In this document: positions 36,485 to 46,044 of the stretch, in pieces | How positions within the stretch are numbered: the stretch's first letter is position 1 | Layout of the letters: each line of letters begins with the position of its first letter | NCBI GenBank assembly: GCA_039026955.1 | Contig: JBCCLH010000011.1 | Location: 1 to 64,000, forward strand | Reading direction: 5' to 3' | Length of the DNA: 64,000 nucleotides | Source of the DNA: Kordia sp039026955 | GTDB taxonomy: Bacteria > Bacteroidota > Bacteroidia > Flavobacteriales > Flavobacteriaceae | Translations under genes and position numbers: made by a program | The notes under the pieces: generated by a model | What the model was told of the DNA's origin: nothing | Databases searched by the model: none | What the model saw: the letters and a program-made list of their open reading frames with translations, nothing else

Positions 36485-36508
36485 TGATAGTATCATATGA
36501 TACTATCA
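36485..36508. promoter_or_regulatory. Perfect 24-bp palindrome
   Basis: TGATAGTATCAT followed by its exact reverse complement ATGATACTATCA. It lies 180 bases upstream of the antitoxin start and just beyond the terminator of the serine hydrolase gene. It could be an operator for the toxin-antitoxin operon or part of the transcription end. No T run directly adjoins it, which favours a protein-binding site. Confidence 0.5.
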
Positions 36509-36512
36509 TCAA

Positions 36513-36541
36513 CAAAAAAAGCCCTCACTAAAGGACTTTTT
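36513..36541 (-). terminator. Terminator of the serine hydrolase gene
   Basis: On the minus strand AAAGTCC and GGGCTTT pair (one G-T) with an eight-base loop and a T run. Confidence 0.6.
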
Positions 36542-36566
36542 CTTAAAAAATATTTCAAAAATCAGC

Positions 36567-37814
36567 TTACTTCGTTGCTACATCTTTCTTCAACATCTTT
36601 TTGTATCTCCCATTTCCAACGTAGGTATAAATCAACTCAGAGAGATAGAATTTTTTGTTTCTCCATGAATCTCCTAAACGTACAACAATAATGTTTTCAT
36701 TTGGGTTTACATAGACATATTGTCCTAAGATGCCCAATGCGTTGTAGTCGTCTCCTTGGAAGTGTGCTACATATTTTCCACTTTTTAGCTTTTTGGTTTT
36801 TACCAATTCCTTGTTGTTGGCAACTGCAAAAGCTTTTCCTTCTTCTTCCGTTTCAAAAAGATCGTAGTGTGTATTGGTCCACCATTTGTTTTTGTATCCA
36901 AAGTGTGCATCAATTTTTTTCCCACTATCTGTTTTTGCAACCCAAGCGGCAGGAACGATTTGTTTTCCATTGAATTTTCCGCCGTTTAGGTACAATCTTC
37001 CAAGCTTTGCAAAGTCTTCCGCAGTTGCGTTCAAACAACAAAAAGCTTTGACCATTTTTTTGCGTTCGCTATCTACCGTCCACGTCGCATCCGATTGCAT
37101 TCCGAGTGGCTTCCATAGTTTTTCAGACAAATATTCTTCTAGCGGCATTTGTGTTACACGTTCTAAAATCACACCTAATACTTGTGTATCAATACTTCTG
37201 TAGTTAAAACGTCCTGGCGCTTCTTCAATCGTCATTCCGTGTGTGATTTTTGGACGAATGTTGGTGCCGTAATACAAACGTGCCATTCCTGTAAACGGAT
37301 TGATTCGCGGATATTCGTCAAATTTGATTCCGCTTTGCATGTTTAGCAAGTGCTTTACGGTGATTTTCTCAAAATCCTTGTCCTGCTTTAATAATTCTGG
37401 AATGTACGTTGTAATCGGCTCGTTTTCGTTTAACAAACCTTCTTCTTGCGCAATTCCTACCAACGCCGATACAAATGATTTTGCTACTGAGAAAGATGTT
37501 AATAAGGAGTTTTCATTGTATTCGTTATAATATTTTTCATAGATAATAGTGTCGTTCTTAATCACCATAAACGCGTTCGTATTGCTTCCTTCCAAAGCGT
37601 CATCTAAAAAAGAAGCCAATTCTGGGTCTGTTTTTGCGGCAAACATAAATGTTTCTGATCCTTTTTCTACGGGAACACTTGGCTGCCATTCGTTATCAGT
37701 TACATCTGCTTGTCCGTGGATGGCAGCTCTGTAAACCATAGTACAACTTTCGCAATAAAATGCAGTTGTAATTAAAAATGCAAGGGCTAAAATTTTAAAT
37801 ATTGACTTTTTCAT
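36567..37814 (-). CDS. Serine hydrolase of the class C beta-lactamase-like family
   Basis: 415 residues with an N-terminal signal (KILALAFLITTAFYCESC; a Cys near 21-24 may be lipidated). The catalytic SxxK is SVAK within LLTSFSVAKSFVSALVG; a following FNYRSIDTQVLG supplies the conserved Tyr/Ser element. The C-terminal region (LGQYVYVNPNENIIVVRLGDS) is typical of 6-aminohexanoate-dimer-hydrolase-like (NylB) enzymes. Probably a periplasmic esterase or amidase. Substrate unknown. Confidence 0.88.
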   Translation of the reverse strand: MKKSIFKILALAFLITTAFYCESCTMVYRAAIHGQADVTDNEWQPSVPVEKGSETFMFAAKTDPELASFLDDALEGSNTNAFMVIKNDTIIYEKYYNEYNENSLLTSFSVAKSFVSALVGIAQEEGLLNENEPITTYIPELLKQDKDFEKITVKHLLNMQSGIKFDEYPRINPFTGMARLYYGTNIRPKITHGMTIEEAPGRFNYRSIDTQVLGVILERVTQMPLEEYLSEKLWKPLGMQSDATWTVDSERKKMVKAFCCLNATAEDFAKLGRLYLNGGKFNGKQIVPAAWVAKTDSGKKIDAHFGYKNKWWTNTHYDLFETEEEGKAFAVANNKELVKTKKLKSGKYVAHFQGDDYNALGILGQYVYVNPNENIIVVRLGDSWRNKKFYLSELIYTYVGNGRYKKMLKKDVATK

Positions 37815-37931
37815 TGTGAATTGTTTTTATTGTTTGACAGTTCAATATTCTGACATTTTCCCAGTGTTTACAAGTATTTGTGGCGAATGAATCAGTTTGA
37901 GTGGCGAAAATTTTTCCCTTTGGCGAACGGT

Positions 37932-38741
37932 TTATTCTGCGGGATTAATGAATTTCTCCACCAACGCTTTTTTATAGGTTTTAGAAACTGGAATTTCGGT
38001 AACATTTGGCTTTAAAACCAAAATTGTTTGCGAAGATTCGCGTTTCCATTCCAAGAAATGAATTGGATTGATTAAGAAGGAACGATGTGTTTTGAGCAGG
38101 AATGGAAATTCTTTTTGAAATACTGAGATTTTATTTCGAAAGAGTTCACTTTTGAGTTCACCAGCCAATAAATAGAAAACATTTACATAGTTATTCGCCG
38201 ATTCAATATATACCAATTCTGATTCTTTGAGATGCAATACTTCACCTTTGTTTTCTCCTCTGATGACAATGGTCGCTTCTTTTGCAATTACTTCTTCTGT
38301 TGTGTTCGATTTTTCACTAAACATCCATCGTAAAAAAATCATTACAGGAAGAATTAAAAATACCGTAGGAATTACATTTTGAAAGAAGAAATACGAAAAG
38401 CTATGCGCATACGGATCATTTTCCAGTAGGATAAATTTAAAAAACAAATACCCAATTCCACCAGAAATAACAATAAGTGACAAGAAAAATAATCCTTCTT
38501 GCACAAAAGTCCATTTGCCTGCTGACTTGTATAATAAACGCTGAATCGGAATTGTAATGATATACGTTAGAATTCCCACGATTGTATAGCCAAATACAGC
38601 TAAAATACGCTCTTCTGGCGGCAGTTGGTACATGTCGAATGGTTCTATGTAATAGAAGAACAGAAATAACCAAAACCCAATAAAAAATCCAATCAATAAT
38701 TGTTTTTTTATTGATTGGATATAGAAATTCTGTATTTGCAT
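37932..38741 (-). CDS. Membrane-bound LytTR transcription regulator
   Basis: 269 residues. Four N-terminal helices (QLLIGFFIGFWLFLFFYYI, YTIVGILTYIITIPI, FFLSLIVISGGIGYLFF, FFQNVIPTVFLILPVMIFL) followed by a LytTR domain (about 168-265; LVYIESANNYVNVFYL and FPFLLKTHRSFLINP). It lacks a receiver domain, so it is not classical two-component. It is 10 bases downstream of clpX on the same strand. Candidate regulator of the 21-bp-repeat promoters at 60 kb (inference). Confidence 0.88.
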   Translation of the reverse strand: MQIQNFYIQSIKKQLLIGFFIGFWLFLFFYYIEPFDMYQLPPEERILAVFGYTIVGILTYIITIPIQRLLYKSAGKWTFVQEGLFFLSLIVISGGIGYLFFKFILLENDPYAHSFSYFFFQNVIPTVFLILPVMIFLRWMFSEKSNTTEEVIAKEATIVIRGENKGEVLHLKESELVYIESANNYVNVFYLLAGELKSELFRNKISVFQKEFPFLLKTHRSFLINPIHFLEWKRESSQTILVLKPNVTEIPVSKTYKKALVEKFINPAE

Positions 38742-38751
38742 TATCGTGAGT

Positions 38752-39984
38752 TTATGATACTGCTTTTAATTTTTTGATCGCTACTTTTGATAGCTTTTTC
38801 TCAGCATAATTTTTAGTGATCTTTAATTCCTTTTCGTCCGAACCTGGCAATTCAAACATCGCGTCTGTTAAAATAGTTTCGCATAACGAACGCAATCCAC
38901 GCGCACCAAGTTTGTACTGAATTGCTTTTTCCACGATGAATTCCAACGCGCCTTCTGTGATTTCAAACTCAATACTGTCCATCGCAAATAATTTCTTGTA
39001 TTGCTTGATGATCGCATTTTTAGGTTCTGTTAGAATCGCACGAAGCGTATTGGCATCTAGCGGATTCATGTGTGTCAGTACAGGCAAACGACCGATGATT
39101 TCTGGGATCAATCCAAAATCTTTTAAGTCCTTCGGAATGATGTATTGCAACAAGTTGTCACTGTCAATCGCTTCTTCATCTTTGGAAGCACTGTACCCAA
39201 CGGCTTGCATGTTTAATCGACGTGTTATGACTCTTTCAATTCCGTCAAACGCTCCACCTGCAATGAATAAGATGTTTTCCGTATTCACTTCGATGAATTT
39301 TTGATCTGGATGCTTTCTTCCGCCTTTCGGTGGAACATTTACCACAGTTCCTTCTAGAAGCTTCAACAACGCTTGCTGTACTCCTTCACCAGAAACATCA
39401 CGCGTGATAGATGGATTGTCACTTTTACGCGCAATTTTATCAATTTCATCAATAAAGACAATTCCTCGTTCTGCCTTTTCCAAGTTGTAATCTGCTGCCT
39501 GCAACAAACGCGTTAGGATACTTTCTACATCTTCTCCCACATAACCTGCTTCCGTCAACACAGTTGCATCTACAATTGCCAACGGAACATTGAGCATACG
39601 CGCCACTGTTTTTGCCATCAAGGTTTTTCCAGTACCAGTTTGCCCAACCATGATGATGTTACTTTTTTGAATTTCAATTTCATCATTGGTTGGCGATTGT
39701 AATAATCGCTTGTAGTGATTGTACACGGCAACCGACATTACTTTTTTAGTGGCTTCTTGTCCGATGATAAATTCGTCTAAGAACGCTTTGATTTGTCTTG
39801 GTTTACGAAGTACCAATTCAGACGACAATTCATCATTGTTGGACTGTTTTGATTCTTCGAGTACAATTCCGTGGGCTTGCTCAATACATCTATCGCAGAT
39901 GTGTGCATCTAAACCAGCAATCAACAGATTGGTTTCTGATTTTTTTCTCCCACAGAATGAACATTCTAATTCTTCTTTTGCCAT
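38752..39984 (-). CDS. clpX: ATP-dependent protease ATPase subunit ClpX
   Basis: 410 residues. An N-terminal zinc-binding domain (CSFCGRKK and ICDRCIEQAH), Walker A GQTGTGKT (about 112-119), Walker B VFIDEIDKIAR, sensor motif and the RKHPDQKFIEVNTENI stretch are all present. The ClpP-binding loop is in the ISG-like variant region near ALLKLLEGT. It unfolds substrates and feeds ClpP. Together with clpP (27 bases upstream) and tig it forms the conserved tig-clpP-clpX set. Confidence 0.97.
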   Translation of the reverse strand: MAKEELECSFCGRKKSETNLLIAGLDAHICDRCIEQAHGIVLEESKQSNNDELSSELVLRKPRQIKAFLDEFIIGQEATKKVMSVAVYNHYKRLLQSPTNDEIEIQKSNIIMVGQTGTGKTLMAKTVARMLNVPLAIVDATVLTEAGYVGEDVESILTRLLQAADYNLEKAERGIVFIDEIDKIARKSDNPSITRDVSGEGVQQALLKLLEGTVVNVPPKGGRKHPDQKFIEVNTENILFIAGGAFDGIERVITRRLNMQAVGYSASKDEEAIDSDNLLQYIIPKDLKDFGLIPEIIGRLPVLTHMNPLDANTLRAILTEPKNAIIKQYKKLFAMDSIEFEITEGALEFIVEKAIQYKLGARGLRSLCETILTDAMFELPGSDEKELKITKNYAEKKLSKVAIKKLKAVS

Positions 39985-40011
39985 TATGTATGTTGTTGAC
40001 TTGTCCCGAGA

Positions 40012-40704
40012 TTATTCTCTGACAAGTATTTCATCAATCATTCCGTATTCTTTTGCTTTGTCAGCTTTCATCCAGTAATCACGATCTGAATCTTCGTATA
40101 CTTTTTCATACGATTGACCTGAATGTTTTGAAATGATTTTATATAATTCTTCTTTTAGTATTAATATTTCTCTAGCTGTAATTTCAATATCACTTGCCTG
40201 TCCTTGCGCACCACCTAATGGTTGGTGAATCATTACACGTGAGTGTGTTAATCCAGAGCGTTTTCCAGCTTGTCCAGCGCATAATAACACGGCTCCCATA
40301 GAAGCGGCCATTCCTGTACAGATAGTCGCTACATCTGGTTTGATAAATTGCATGGTATCATAAATTCCTAAACCAGCATACACGCCTCCACCTGGCGAGT
40401 TGATATAGATTTGGATGTCTTTGGTAGAATCTACACTTTCCATGAATAGTAATTGCGCTTGTACAATGTTGGCAACTTGATCGTCAATTCCTGTTCCTAA
40501 GAAGATGATTCTGTCCATCATTAAACGCGAGAAAACGTCCATTTGTGCTACGTTTAACTGACGTTCTTCAATGATGTAAGGCGTCATTCCTACTGGGTTT
40601 GTGAACGTTGACGGAGACATACGACTTACAATTTTGTCGTAGTACATATTATTGATACCGTGATGTTTAGTTGCGTATTTATGAAATTCTTTTTTATAGT
40701 TCAT
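40012..40704 (-). CDS. clpP: ATP-dependent Clp protease proteolytic subunit ClpP
   Basis: 230 residues from the ATG at 40704 (MNYKKEFHKYATKHHG). An upstream ATG at 40749 would overlap the tig terminator, so the shorter start is used. The catalytic triad is present: Ser in TGMAASMGAVLL, His in MIHQPLGGAQGQ, Asp downstream. It forms the tetradecameric barrel with ClpX. Confidence 0.96.
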   Translation of the reverse strand: MNYKKEFHKYATKHHGINNMYYDKIVSRMSPSTFTNPVGMTPYIIEERQLNVAQMDVFSRLMMDRIIFLGTGIDDQVANIVQAQLLFMESVDSTKDIQIYINSPGGGVYAGLGIYDTMQFIKPDVATICTGMAASMGAVLLCAGQAGKRSGLTHSRVMIHQPLGGAQGQASDIEITAREILILKEELYKIISKHSGQSYEKVYEDSDRDYWMKADKAKEYGMIDEILVRE

Positions 40705-40730
40705 TTTGAGTCTTTGTATTTTTTTGATTA

Positions 40731-40761
40731 AAAAAGGCGTTAAAATCATATTTTTAACGCC
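40731..40761 (-). terminator. Terminator of tig
   Basis: The stem GGCGTTAAAA/TTTTAACGCC with a short loop, then a T run on the minus strand. It lies between tig and clpP, implying at least partial separation of the two transcripts. Confidence 0.85.
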
Positions 40762-40783
40762 TTAAATATAAGTATTTTATTTC

Positions 40784-42112
40784 TTACTCGCTATCTCCGT
40801 ATACTTCTTTAACGAAGTTTTCGTAAGTAACTTCTTTAGTTTCTAGCTTTGCTTTTTCTTTGAAAAGTTCTAATAATTTTTGACTTAACAATTGATCTGT
40901 TAATCTGCGAACTTCATCTTGGTTTGATAAGATTCTTGCGGCAATTCCTTCCAACTCTTCATCGCTAGGATTCAGTTGACCAAATTGCGCCATTTGCACT
41001 CTGATCATTTGCTTTGCGAATTCTTTTAAATCTTCAAATTCAACTTTTACTTCATTGTCTTTTACCAATTTGTCTTGGATTAATTGGTAACGCAATCCTT
41101 TTTCAGATTTTGTGTATTCTTCTTCGGCTTGCTCTGGCGTTAATTCTTGCTCGCCTGCAGATTGAATCCACTTTTTTAAGAAGCCAGCTGGCAAATCGAA
41201 TTTTGTGTTTTCAATCAATCCTTCTGTAACGTCGTTTAATAAACGTTGATCGGATTGTTGTACAAATTGTCTTTCTGCATCTTCTTTGATTTTTGCTTTG
41301 GCTTCTTCTAAAGAAGAAACATTTCCGTCACCAAATAACTTGTCGAACAATTCTTGATCCAATTCCGCCATTTCTCTTTTGTTGGCTTCGTTGATTTTGA
41401 AAGAAACTTCAATGTCTAACTCAGCTGCATCTTCTTGAGCAACTTTTAGGAAGGTTACCAAATCTTGCTCATTTTCAAACAAACCTTTTGTCTTAAGTGT
41501 TAACGTATCTCCAACTTTAACTCCGACAAATTTGTTTAAATTTCTTTTTCCTTTGATCTTATCAAGACTAAACGTAGCGTTATTTTCAATCTCTTTTTCT
41601 TCATTTGAAAAGATTCCTGTTACTTCTGATTCTTCCGTAACCTCATCTTGACTGATCAATTTTCCGTATTGCTTACGAATGTTATCAATTTGACCATCAA
41701 TCATTTTATCATCAGCTACAATATTGTATTGTGTAATGGCATTTCCTTGAAGATCTACATTGAATTCTGGCGCTAAGCCTAATTCAAATTCAAAAGAAAA
41801 CGTTTCTGCGTCCCAGTCAAACTCCTCTTGCATTCTAGGCAATGGATTTCCAAGAATATCCAATTTCTCTTCTACCAAATACTTGTTTAAGCTTTCTTGC
41901 AAAAGTTTGTTTACCTCATCCACCAATACTGCTTTTCCAAACTGCTTTTTCACCAATCCTAAAGGCACATGTCCTTTTCTGAATCCTGGAATGTTTGCAG
42001 TTTTCTTGTAATCTTTTAAGATTTTCATCACTTTGTCACTGTAGTCTTCCTTTTCTATGTTTACGGTGACAACTGCATTCAGCGCATCTATATTTTCTCT
42101 TGTTATGTTCAT
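40784..42112 (-). CDS. tig: Trigger factor
   Basis: 442 residues from the ATG at 42112 (MNITRENIDALNAVVTVNI). The ribosome-binding signature GFRKGHVPLGLVKKQFGK (about 36-53) is intact. The middle PPIase-like region is diverged and the C-terminal helical arms are typical (PAGFLKKWIQSAGEQELTPEQ). It holds nascent chains. A strong promoter is just upstream. Confidence 0.94.
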   Translation of the reverse strand: MNITRENIDALNAVVTVNIEKEDYSDKVMKILKDYKKTANIPGFRKGHVPLGLVKKQFGKAVLVDEVNKLLQESLNKYLVEEKLDILGNPLPRMQEEFDWDAETFSFEFELGLAPEFNVDLQGNAITQYNIVADDKMIDGQIDNIRKQYGKLISQDEVTEESEVTGIFSNEEKEIENNATFSLDKIKGKRNLNKFVGVKVGDTLTLKTKGLFENEQDLVTFLKVAQEDAAELDIEVSFKINEANKREMAELDQELFDKLFGDGNVSSLEEAKAKIKEDAERQFVQQSDQRLLNDVTEGLIENTKFDLPAGFLKKWIQSAGEQELTPEQAEEEYTKSEKGLRYQLIQDKLVKDNEVKVEFEDLKEFAKQMIRVQMAQFGQLNPSDEELEGIAARILSNQDEVRRLTDQLLSQKLLELFKEKAKLETKEVTYENFVKEVYGDSE

Positions 42113-42142
42113 CTTCTTATTTATGATATGAAAATTGGGTTG

Positions 42143-42173
42143 CAAAAGTACATTATTTTTAAAAGCGAATCAA
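42143..42173 (-). promoter_or_regulatory. Promoter of tig
   Basis: On the minus strand, TTG (42173-42171), 20 bases, then TACTTTTG (42150-42143), ahead of the ATG at 42112. Clean match to the Bacteroidota consensus. Confidence 0.7.
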
Positions 42174-42314
42174 GTTTTTAAACGATTGTATATCAGTTTA
42201 TTTTTACTACAATGACAGAACTTTTAATAGGAATTATTTGCAATATCAATTTTACTTTAAAATGCCTCTTTATTTTTTGACTTGAAACGTATTTTGTTCA
42301 AAACTTTTATAAAT

Positions 42315-42344
42315 GGAAAAGCACTGATTTTTCAGTGCTTTTCC
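42315..42344. terminator. Symmetric hairpin after the SGNH gene
   Basis: The 13-bp stem GGAAAAGCACTGA/TCAGTGCTTTTCC closes the minus-strand operon that ends at 42365. The T run is interrupted, so its efficiency is uncertain. Confidence 0.65.
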
Positions 42345-42364
42345 AAAATATATTTTATGTTCTA

Positions 42365-43876
42365 TTAGTTCGTTGGAACTACAGTGACTCCAGGATAATA
42401 TCCTGCAGTTACTCCTGGAACAGTTGATCCATATTTTTCATTGACTGCTTTAATGAATTCATCTGCAACAATTGCATATCCTCTTGAATTTGGATGTACA
42501 CCATCTAAAGAGAATACAGCGGTTGATAATGCATCACTTGAACCGTCAAAATAATCATTCGTGTAAATTTGTCCGTCAGCAGTACGCAATCCTGAAACCA
42601 ATACTTCTAATACAACTGCCATATCTACTACCGCCAAATCATTTGCAGCAGCAATACCTGTAATCGTGTTGTTGTACGCTGTTCTAGCATCTCTTACCAA
42701 CTGAATTTCAGTAGCTGTCAATACCCAGTTGTCTTCCAATGGTACAGATACACCATTTACTAAAAGTGGATTGTTATTTACTTCTGTTCCTATAATTCCA
42801 GAAGAAGGCAATACCATTAAGTCATTTATAGTAGCTTGACGGTAACTTGGAATTCCAAATCCGTTTAAGTCTGTTAAATCTTCGTCTACAATGACTACTG
42901 CATTTTGTCCAGCTGAAAATGAAATTGTTCGTTGTGCGACTTCCGCAGCTGTGATTAAACCATTTGCAGCCGCAAATTGCAATCCTCCATTATAGGTTGC
43001 ATATCCGTCGTTTGCAAAAGCAGCCGTAGCAGCATCCAACGGAATTGGATTAAAAGGTACGGTTGTAAAATATGGAATTGATGTTACATCGGGTAAAGTG
43101 GCTACTACACCTTTTGCTCCATTTGCGGTTAATGCATCAATTAAGCTTTGATAGGTAAACGCAAATACACTTGGATCTGTAATATCATTAAATCCATACG
43201 ATAATACATTTGGATTTCCTGTTTGGTCTACTCCTGTTCCTCCAGAAGTGGCGAAAGCTAAGATGTCGTTGTTTCCAATCCACAATGCAAAGAATGTTGG
43301 ATTTAACGAAACTGCATCTCCAATTACAGTTGCATCTGGCGTTGTTGCATGACGTACATAGTATGGATTTGCTGCTCCAATAGCTAAGTTGTTGAGATTT
43401 CCATAGCCAGGAAAACCTAAATGAAATGATTTTGCTCCAGGAATTCCCATGTTGTTATACGCAGTTGCTTGCAAGTTAGAGACTTCCATTGTTGGTGCAA
43501 CGTTCAAATTTTCGGGTCCACCTTCACTCGCATCAATCACCAAACGTGTATCAAATCCTGGTAATGGATTTCCGCCTAATAAAAATCCTCCAGAATCATT
43601 TACATCATCATCATACGAAGGTTGTGTAAACGCGCCACCACCTGCAAAGGCAAATTGTTCTGCCATGATATTTGGGAACGAGTTTTGCTGTCCGCTTCTA
43701 AATACAGTTCCATCTTGAAAACCTGCTGTCAAAGAGTTCCCAACAGCTACAAACGTTGAAAAGTCTGCCGATCCGCTTGTGTAGGTTCCGCTATCGTCAA
43801 TTGGATTATCAAATTCTGGTTCACAGGCAACTAATCCTAGCGCTAAAATTGCTAAATATTTTATATTGTTTTTCAT
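42365..43876 (-). CDS. SGNH/GDSL hydrolase lipoprotein
   Basis: 503 residues from the ATG at 43876 (MKNNIKYLAILALGLVAC; lipobox GLVAC). SGNH blocks are visible: block I VAVGNSLTAG with catalytic Ser (about 47-56), block III-like LWIGNNDIL and block V DGVHPNSRGYAIVADEF with Asp/His. The long middle section is typical of flavobacterial surface members. Probably an outer-membrane lipase or esterase. It follows the FadL-like gene by 19 bases, so it could release fatty acids that the porin takes up. Confidence 0.88.
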   Translation of the reverse strand: MKNNIKYLAILALGLVACEPEFDNPIDDSGTYTSGSADFSTFVAVGNSLTAGFQDGTVFRSGQQNSFPNIMAEQFAFAGGGAFTQPSYDDDVNDSGGFLLGGNPLPGFDTRLVIDASEGGPENLNVAPTMEVSNLQATAYNNMGIPGAKSFHLGFPGYGNLNNLAIGAANPYYVRHATTPDATVIGDAVSLNPTFFALWIGNNDILAFATSGGTGVDQTGNPNVLSYGFNDITDPSVFAFTYQSLIDALTANGAKGVVATLPDVTSIPYFTTVPFNPIPLDAATAAFANDGYATYNGGLQFAAANGLITAAEVAQRTISFSAGQNAVVIVDEDLTDLNGFGIPSYRQATINDLMVLPSSGIIGTEVNNNPLLVNGVSVPLEDNWVLTATEIQLVRDARTAYNNTITGIAAANDLAVVDMAVVLEVLVSGLRTADGQIYTNDYFDGSSDALSTAVFSLDGVHPNSRGYAIVADEFIKAVNEKYGSTVPGVTAGYYPGVTVVPTN

Positions 43877-43895
43877 CTTTTTCTGCTCTTTGATA

Positions 43896-45149
43896 TTATA
43901 GTTTGTACGACACTCCAATTCCTGCTACTAACGCATTTGATTTATATTCTCCTCCAAATGAAACTGGTTGTCCAGCTTCGATGAATCCTTCATACGAGTT
44001 TTCTACTTCATTTGAATGTACGTATAACACAGAAGCATCTATTGCCCATTTACTGTTGAGGTTGTATGTGAAACCTGTTGTAAAGTTTACCGAGTCTGGT
44101 CGTGGTGTTTCTGGTGCGAAGAAACCATCAATTGTTGGCGATTCGTCGTAGTAGAATCCTGCTCTTACGATGATTTTTTGTGTCGCGTCATACTGCGCAC
44201 CAATTTTGTAGATAGATGAGTTTTTGTAGTTTCTTGGGTTTCGTGAGAATCCTGCTGCGTTGAAGAATTGTACATCCAACGATTTGTATGCATCCCAATA
44301 TGTTCGTGTATAATCGAAAGCAACTAACCATTTGTCTGAAACTTGATATGCCGCTCCAAACGTTAATTCTGCCGGTAATGGCAACGATGAGGTAAAGTCT
44401 CCATCCGGAAAATCGGCAGCTAGGAATCCTGGCAAGTTTTCAAAATCTGCGGTTCCATCGCCTCGCTCAACTTCCATATCAATTTTAGATCGATAGTTAA
44501 ATCCTAAGGTAATATCTTCCGTCGGTTTAAACATCGCTCCCACAGTATATCCCCAAGCATTAATTCCTGTAGCGTCAATGGTTACATTGGAACGATTTCC
44601 TGCTTCATCCGTTAGACTTCTTGATAAGTTTCTATTGAAATTCACATTTCCAGTTACAAAAATTGGTCCACCACCAATACTAAATTTGTCTGAAAGTTTG
44701 ATGGCAAGTGTTGGTTGCACAAAAATGGCAGATAATTCAATTTCATTTACCAAATGCGAACCTTCCCAATCCATTGGCCACTCTACTCTACTTCCGTATG
44801 GTGTATACACGGCTAATCCAGCAGATAACCAATCGTTAATTTTATAAGATCCGTATGCATAAAAAGGGGTTCCAATAGGATTGTCAGCTTCTGCTGTATA
44901 TCCAAATTCTCTGTTTTGATAAACAGTGTTCGACATTACCACTGCCGCTCCTAATGATACATTAAGCTCTCCGTCCAAGTATACCAAACCTGCAGGATTA
45001 AAAAATGCTGATTCCGCACTAGTTACCACTGCAACTCCCGTATGTCCCATTGCCAATTGCTTATGACCTTGTACTCCGACTCTATATCCTCCAGCATACA
45101 TTACCGAAGCCGAAAACGCCATGGTCAGTACCAATAATAGTTTCTTCAT
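43896..45149 (-). CDS. OmpP1/FadL family outer-membrane transporter
   Basis: 417 residues with a signal peptide (LVLTMAFSASVMYAGG). The start of the mature protein (GYRVGVQGHKQLAMGHTGVA, split as GYRVG and AMGHTGVAV) and SAFFNPAGL match FadL, which moves hydrophobic molecules such as long-chain fatty acids across the outer membrane. The protein ends in an alternating strand with Leu. It is upstream of the SGNH lipoprotein in the same operon. Confidence 0.9.
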   Translation of the reverse strand: MKKLLLVLTMAFSASVMYAGGYRVGVQGHKQLAMGHTGVAVVTSAESAFFNPAGLVYLDGELNVSLGAAVVMSNTVYQNREFGYTAEADNPIGTPFYAYGSYKINDWLSAGLAVYTPYGSRVEWPMDWEGSHLVNEIELSAIFVQPTLAIKLSDKFSIGGGPIFVTGNVNFNRNLSRSLTDEAGNRSNVTIDATGINAWGYTVGAMFKPTEDITLGFNYRSKIDMEVERGDGTADFENLPGFLAADFPDGDFTSSLPLPAELTFGAAYQVSDKWLVAFDYTRTYWDAYKSLDVQFFNAAGFSRNPRNYKNSSIYKIGAQYDATQKIIVRAGFYYDESPTIDGFFAPETPRPDSVNFTTGFTYNLNSKWAIDASVLYVHSNEVENSYEGFIEAGQPVSFGGEYKSNALVAGIGVSYKL

Positions 45150-45276
45150 AATAAAAATAAGTGTTGATTTAAAGTTAATTTTTTGTAAAATTAGAGCTCC
45201 AAAATTAGCATAAATTATGATAAATACAAGGATTCACACAATTTATTATGCATTCATAGTAAATTTTTAACGATTC

Positions 45277-46044
45277 TTAAGAATTCAAAAAAAGCAAGGA
45301 TTTTTCAAAAAATTCTTTTGGATTTTCAGCATGCAACCAATGACCTGCATTGGATACTTCTTGAATGATTGCGTTGGGAAAGTGTTGTTGTATTAATTTT
45401 TCATCACCTGTAAGAATATACTCTGATTTATCTCCTTTTAAGAATAAGGTTTCTTTAGTATAGGTTTCAAAATTTGGGAGCGATTCGCCAATTTCTTCTA
45501 CATTATCAATAAGCGCTTCTAGATTGATGCGCAAACCTAGCGTTTTGTTTTCTTGCCAGTATAAATTTTTAAGTAAGAATTGACGCGTTCCGAAGTCTGG
45601 AACGTAATTTTTCAGGATATCTTCCGCAGTACTTCTACTGGTTAATGTTTCTTGCGTAAGCACAGATAAACCTGCTAAGATTTGCTCGTGATGTGTTGGA
45701 TAGAATTTTGGTCCGATGTCTACAATGATCAATTTGTCTAGCATTTCTGGATAGTTCACCGCAAAAAGCATCGCCGTTTTTCCGCCCATTGAATGTCCAA
45801 TTAGAGAAACATTCGTCAAGTTGTGATGGTCACAATATTGTTTTAAATCTTCTGCGAGTACTTCATAATTGAATTCCTCCGAATGAAAACTACGTCCGTG
45901 ATTGCGCTGATCGATTAAGTGTGCTTGAAAACCTGAAGCGGAAAATTTTTTCCCTAACGTTTTCCAGTTATCAGACATCCCCAAAAACCCATGCAAGATC
46001 AACAGCGGCTTTCCATCACCAACAATATTTGAGTGTAAAATCAT
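45277..46044 (-). CDS. Alpha/beta hydrolase (YbfF-like)
   Basis: 255 residues. Oxyanion motif LLILHGFLGMSDNWK, nucleophile elbow SLIGHSMGGKTAM (Ser about 96), acidic residue FLKGDKSEY and catalytic His in SNAGHWLHAENPKEF. Cytoplasmic esterase. Its ATG overlaps the pdxJ stop by four bases (ATGA), showing coupling. Confidence 0.92.
   Translation of the reverse strand: MILHSNIVGDGKPLLILHGFLGMSDNWKTLGKKFSASGFQAHLIDQRNHGRSFHSEEFNYEVLAEDLKQYCDHHNLTNVSLIGHSMGGKTAMLFAVNYPEMLDKLIIVDIGPKFYPTHHEQILAGLSVLTQETLTSRSTAEDILKNYVPDFGTRQFLLKNLYWQENKTLGLRINLEALIDNVEEIGESLPNFETYTKETLFLKGDKSEYILTGDEKLIQQHFPNAIIQEVSNAGHWLHAENPKEFFEKSLLFLNS

Noticed and set aside
40705..40749. Upstream extension of clpP to an ATG at 40749
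   Set aside because: The extension (MILTPFLIKKIQRLK) runs through the tig terminator hairpin and is not typical of ClpP. The ATG at 40704 gives the normal start.
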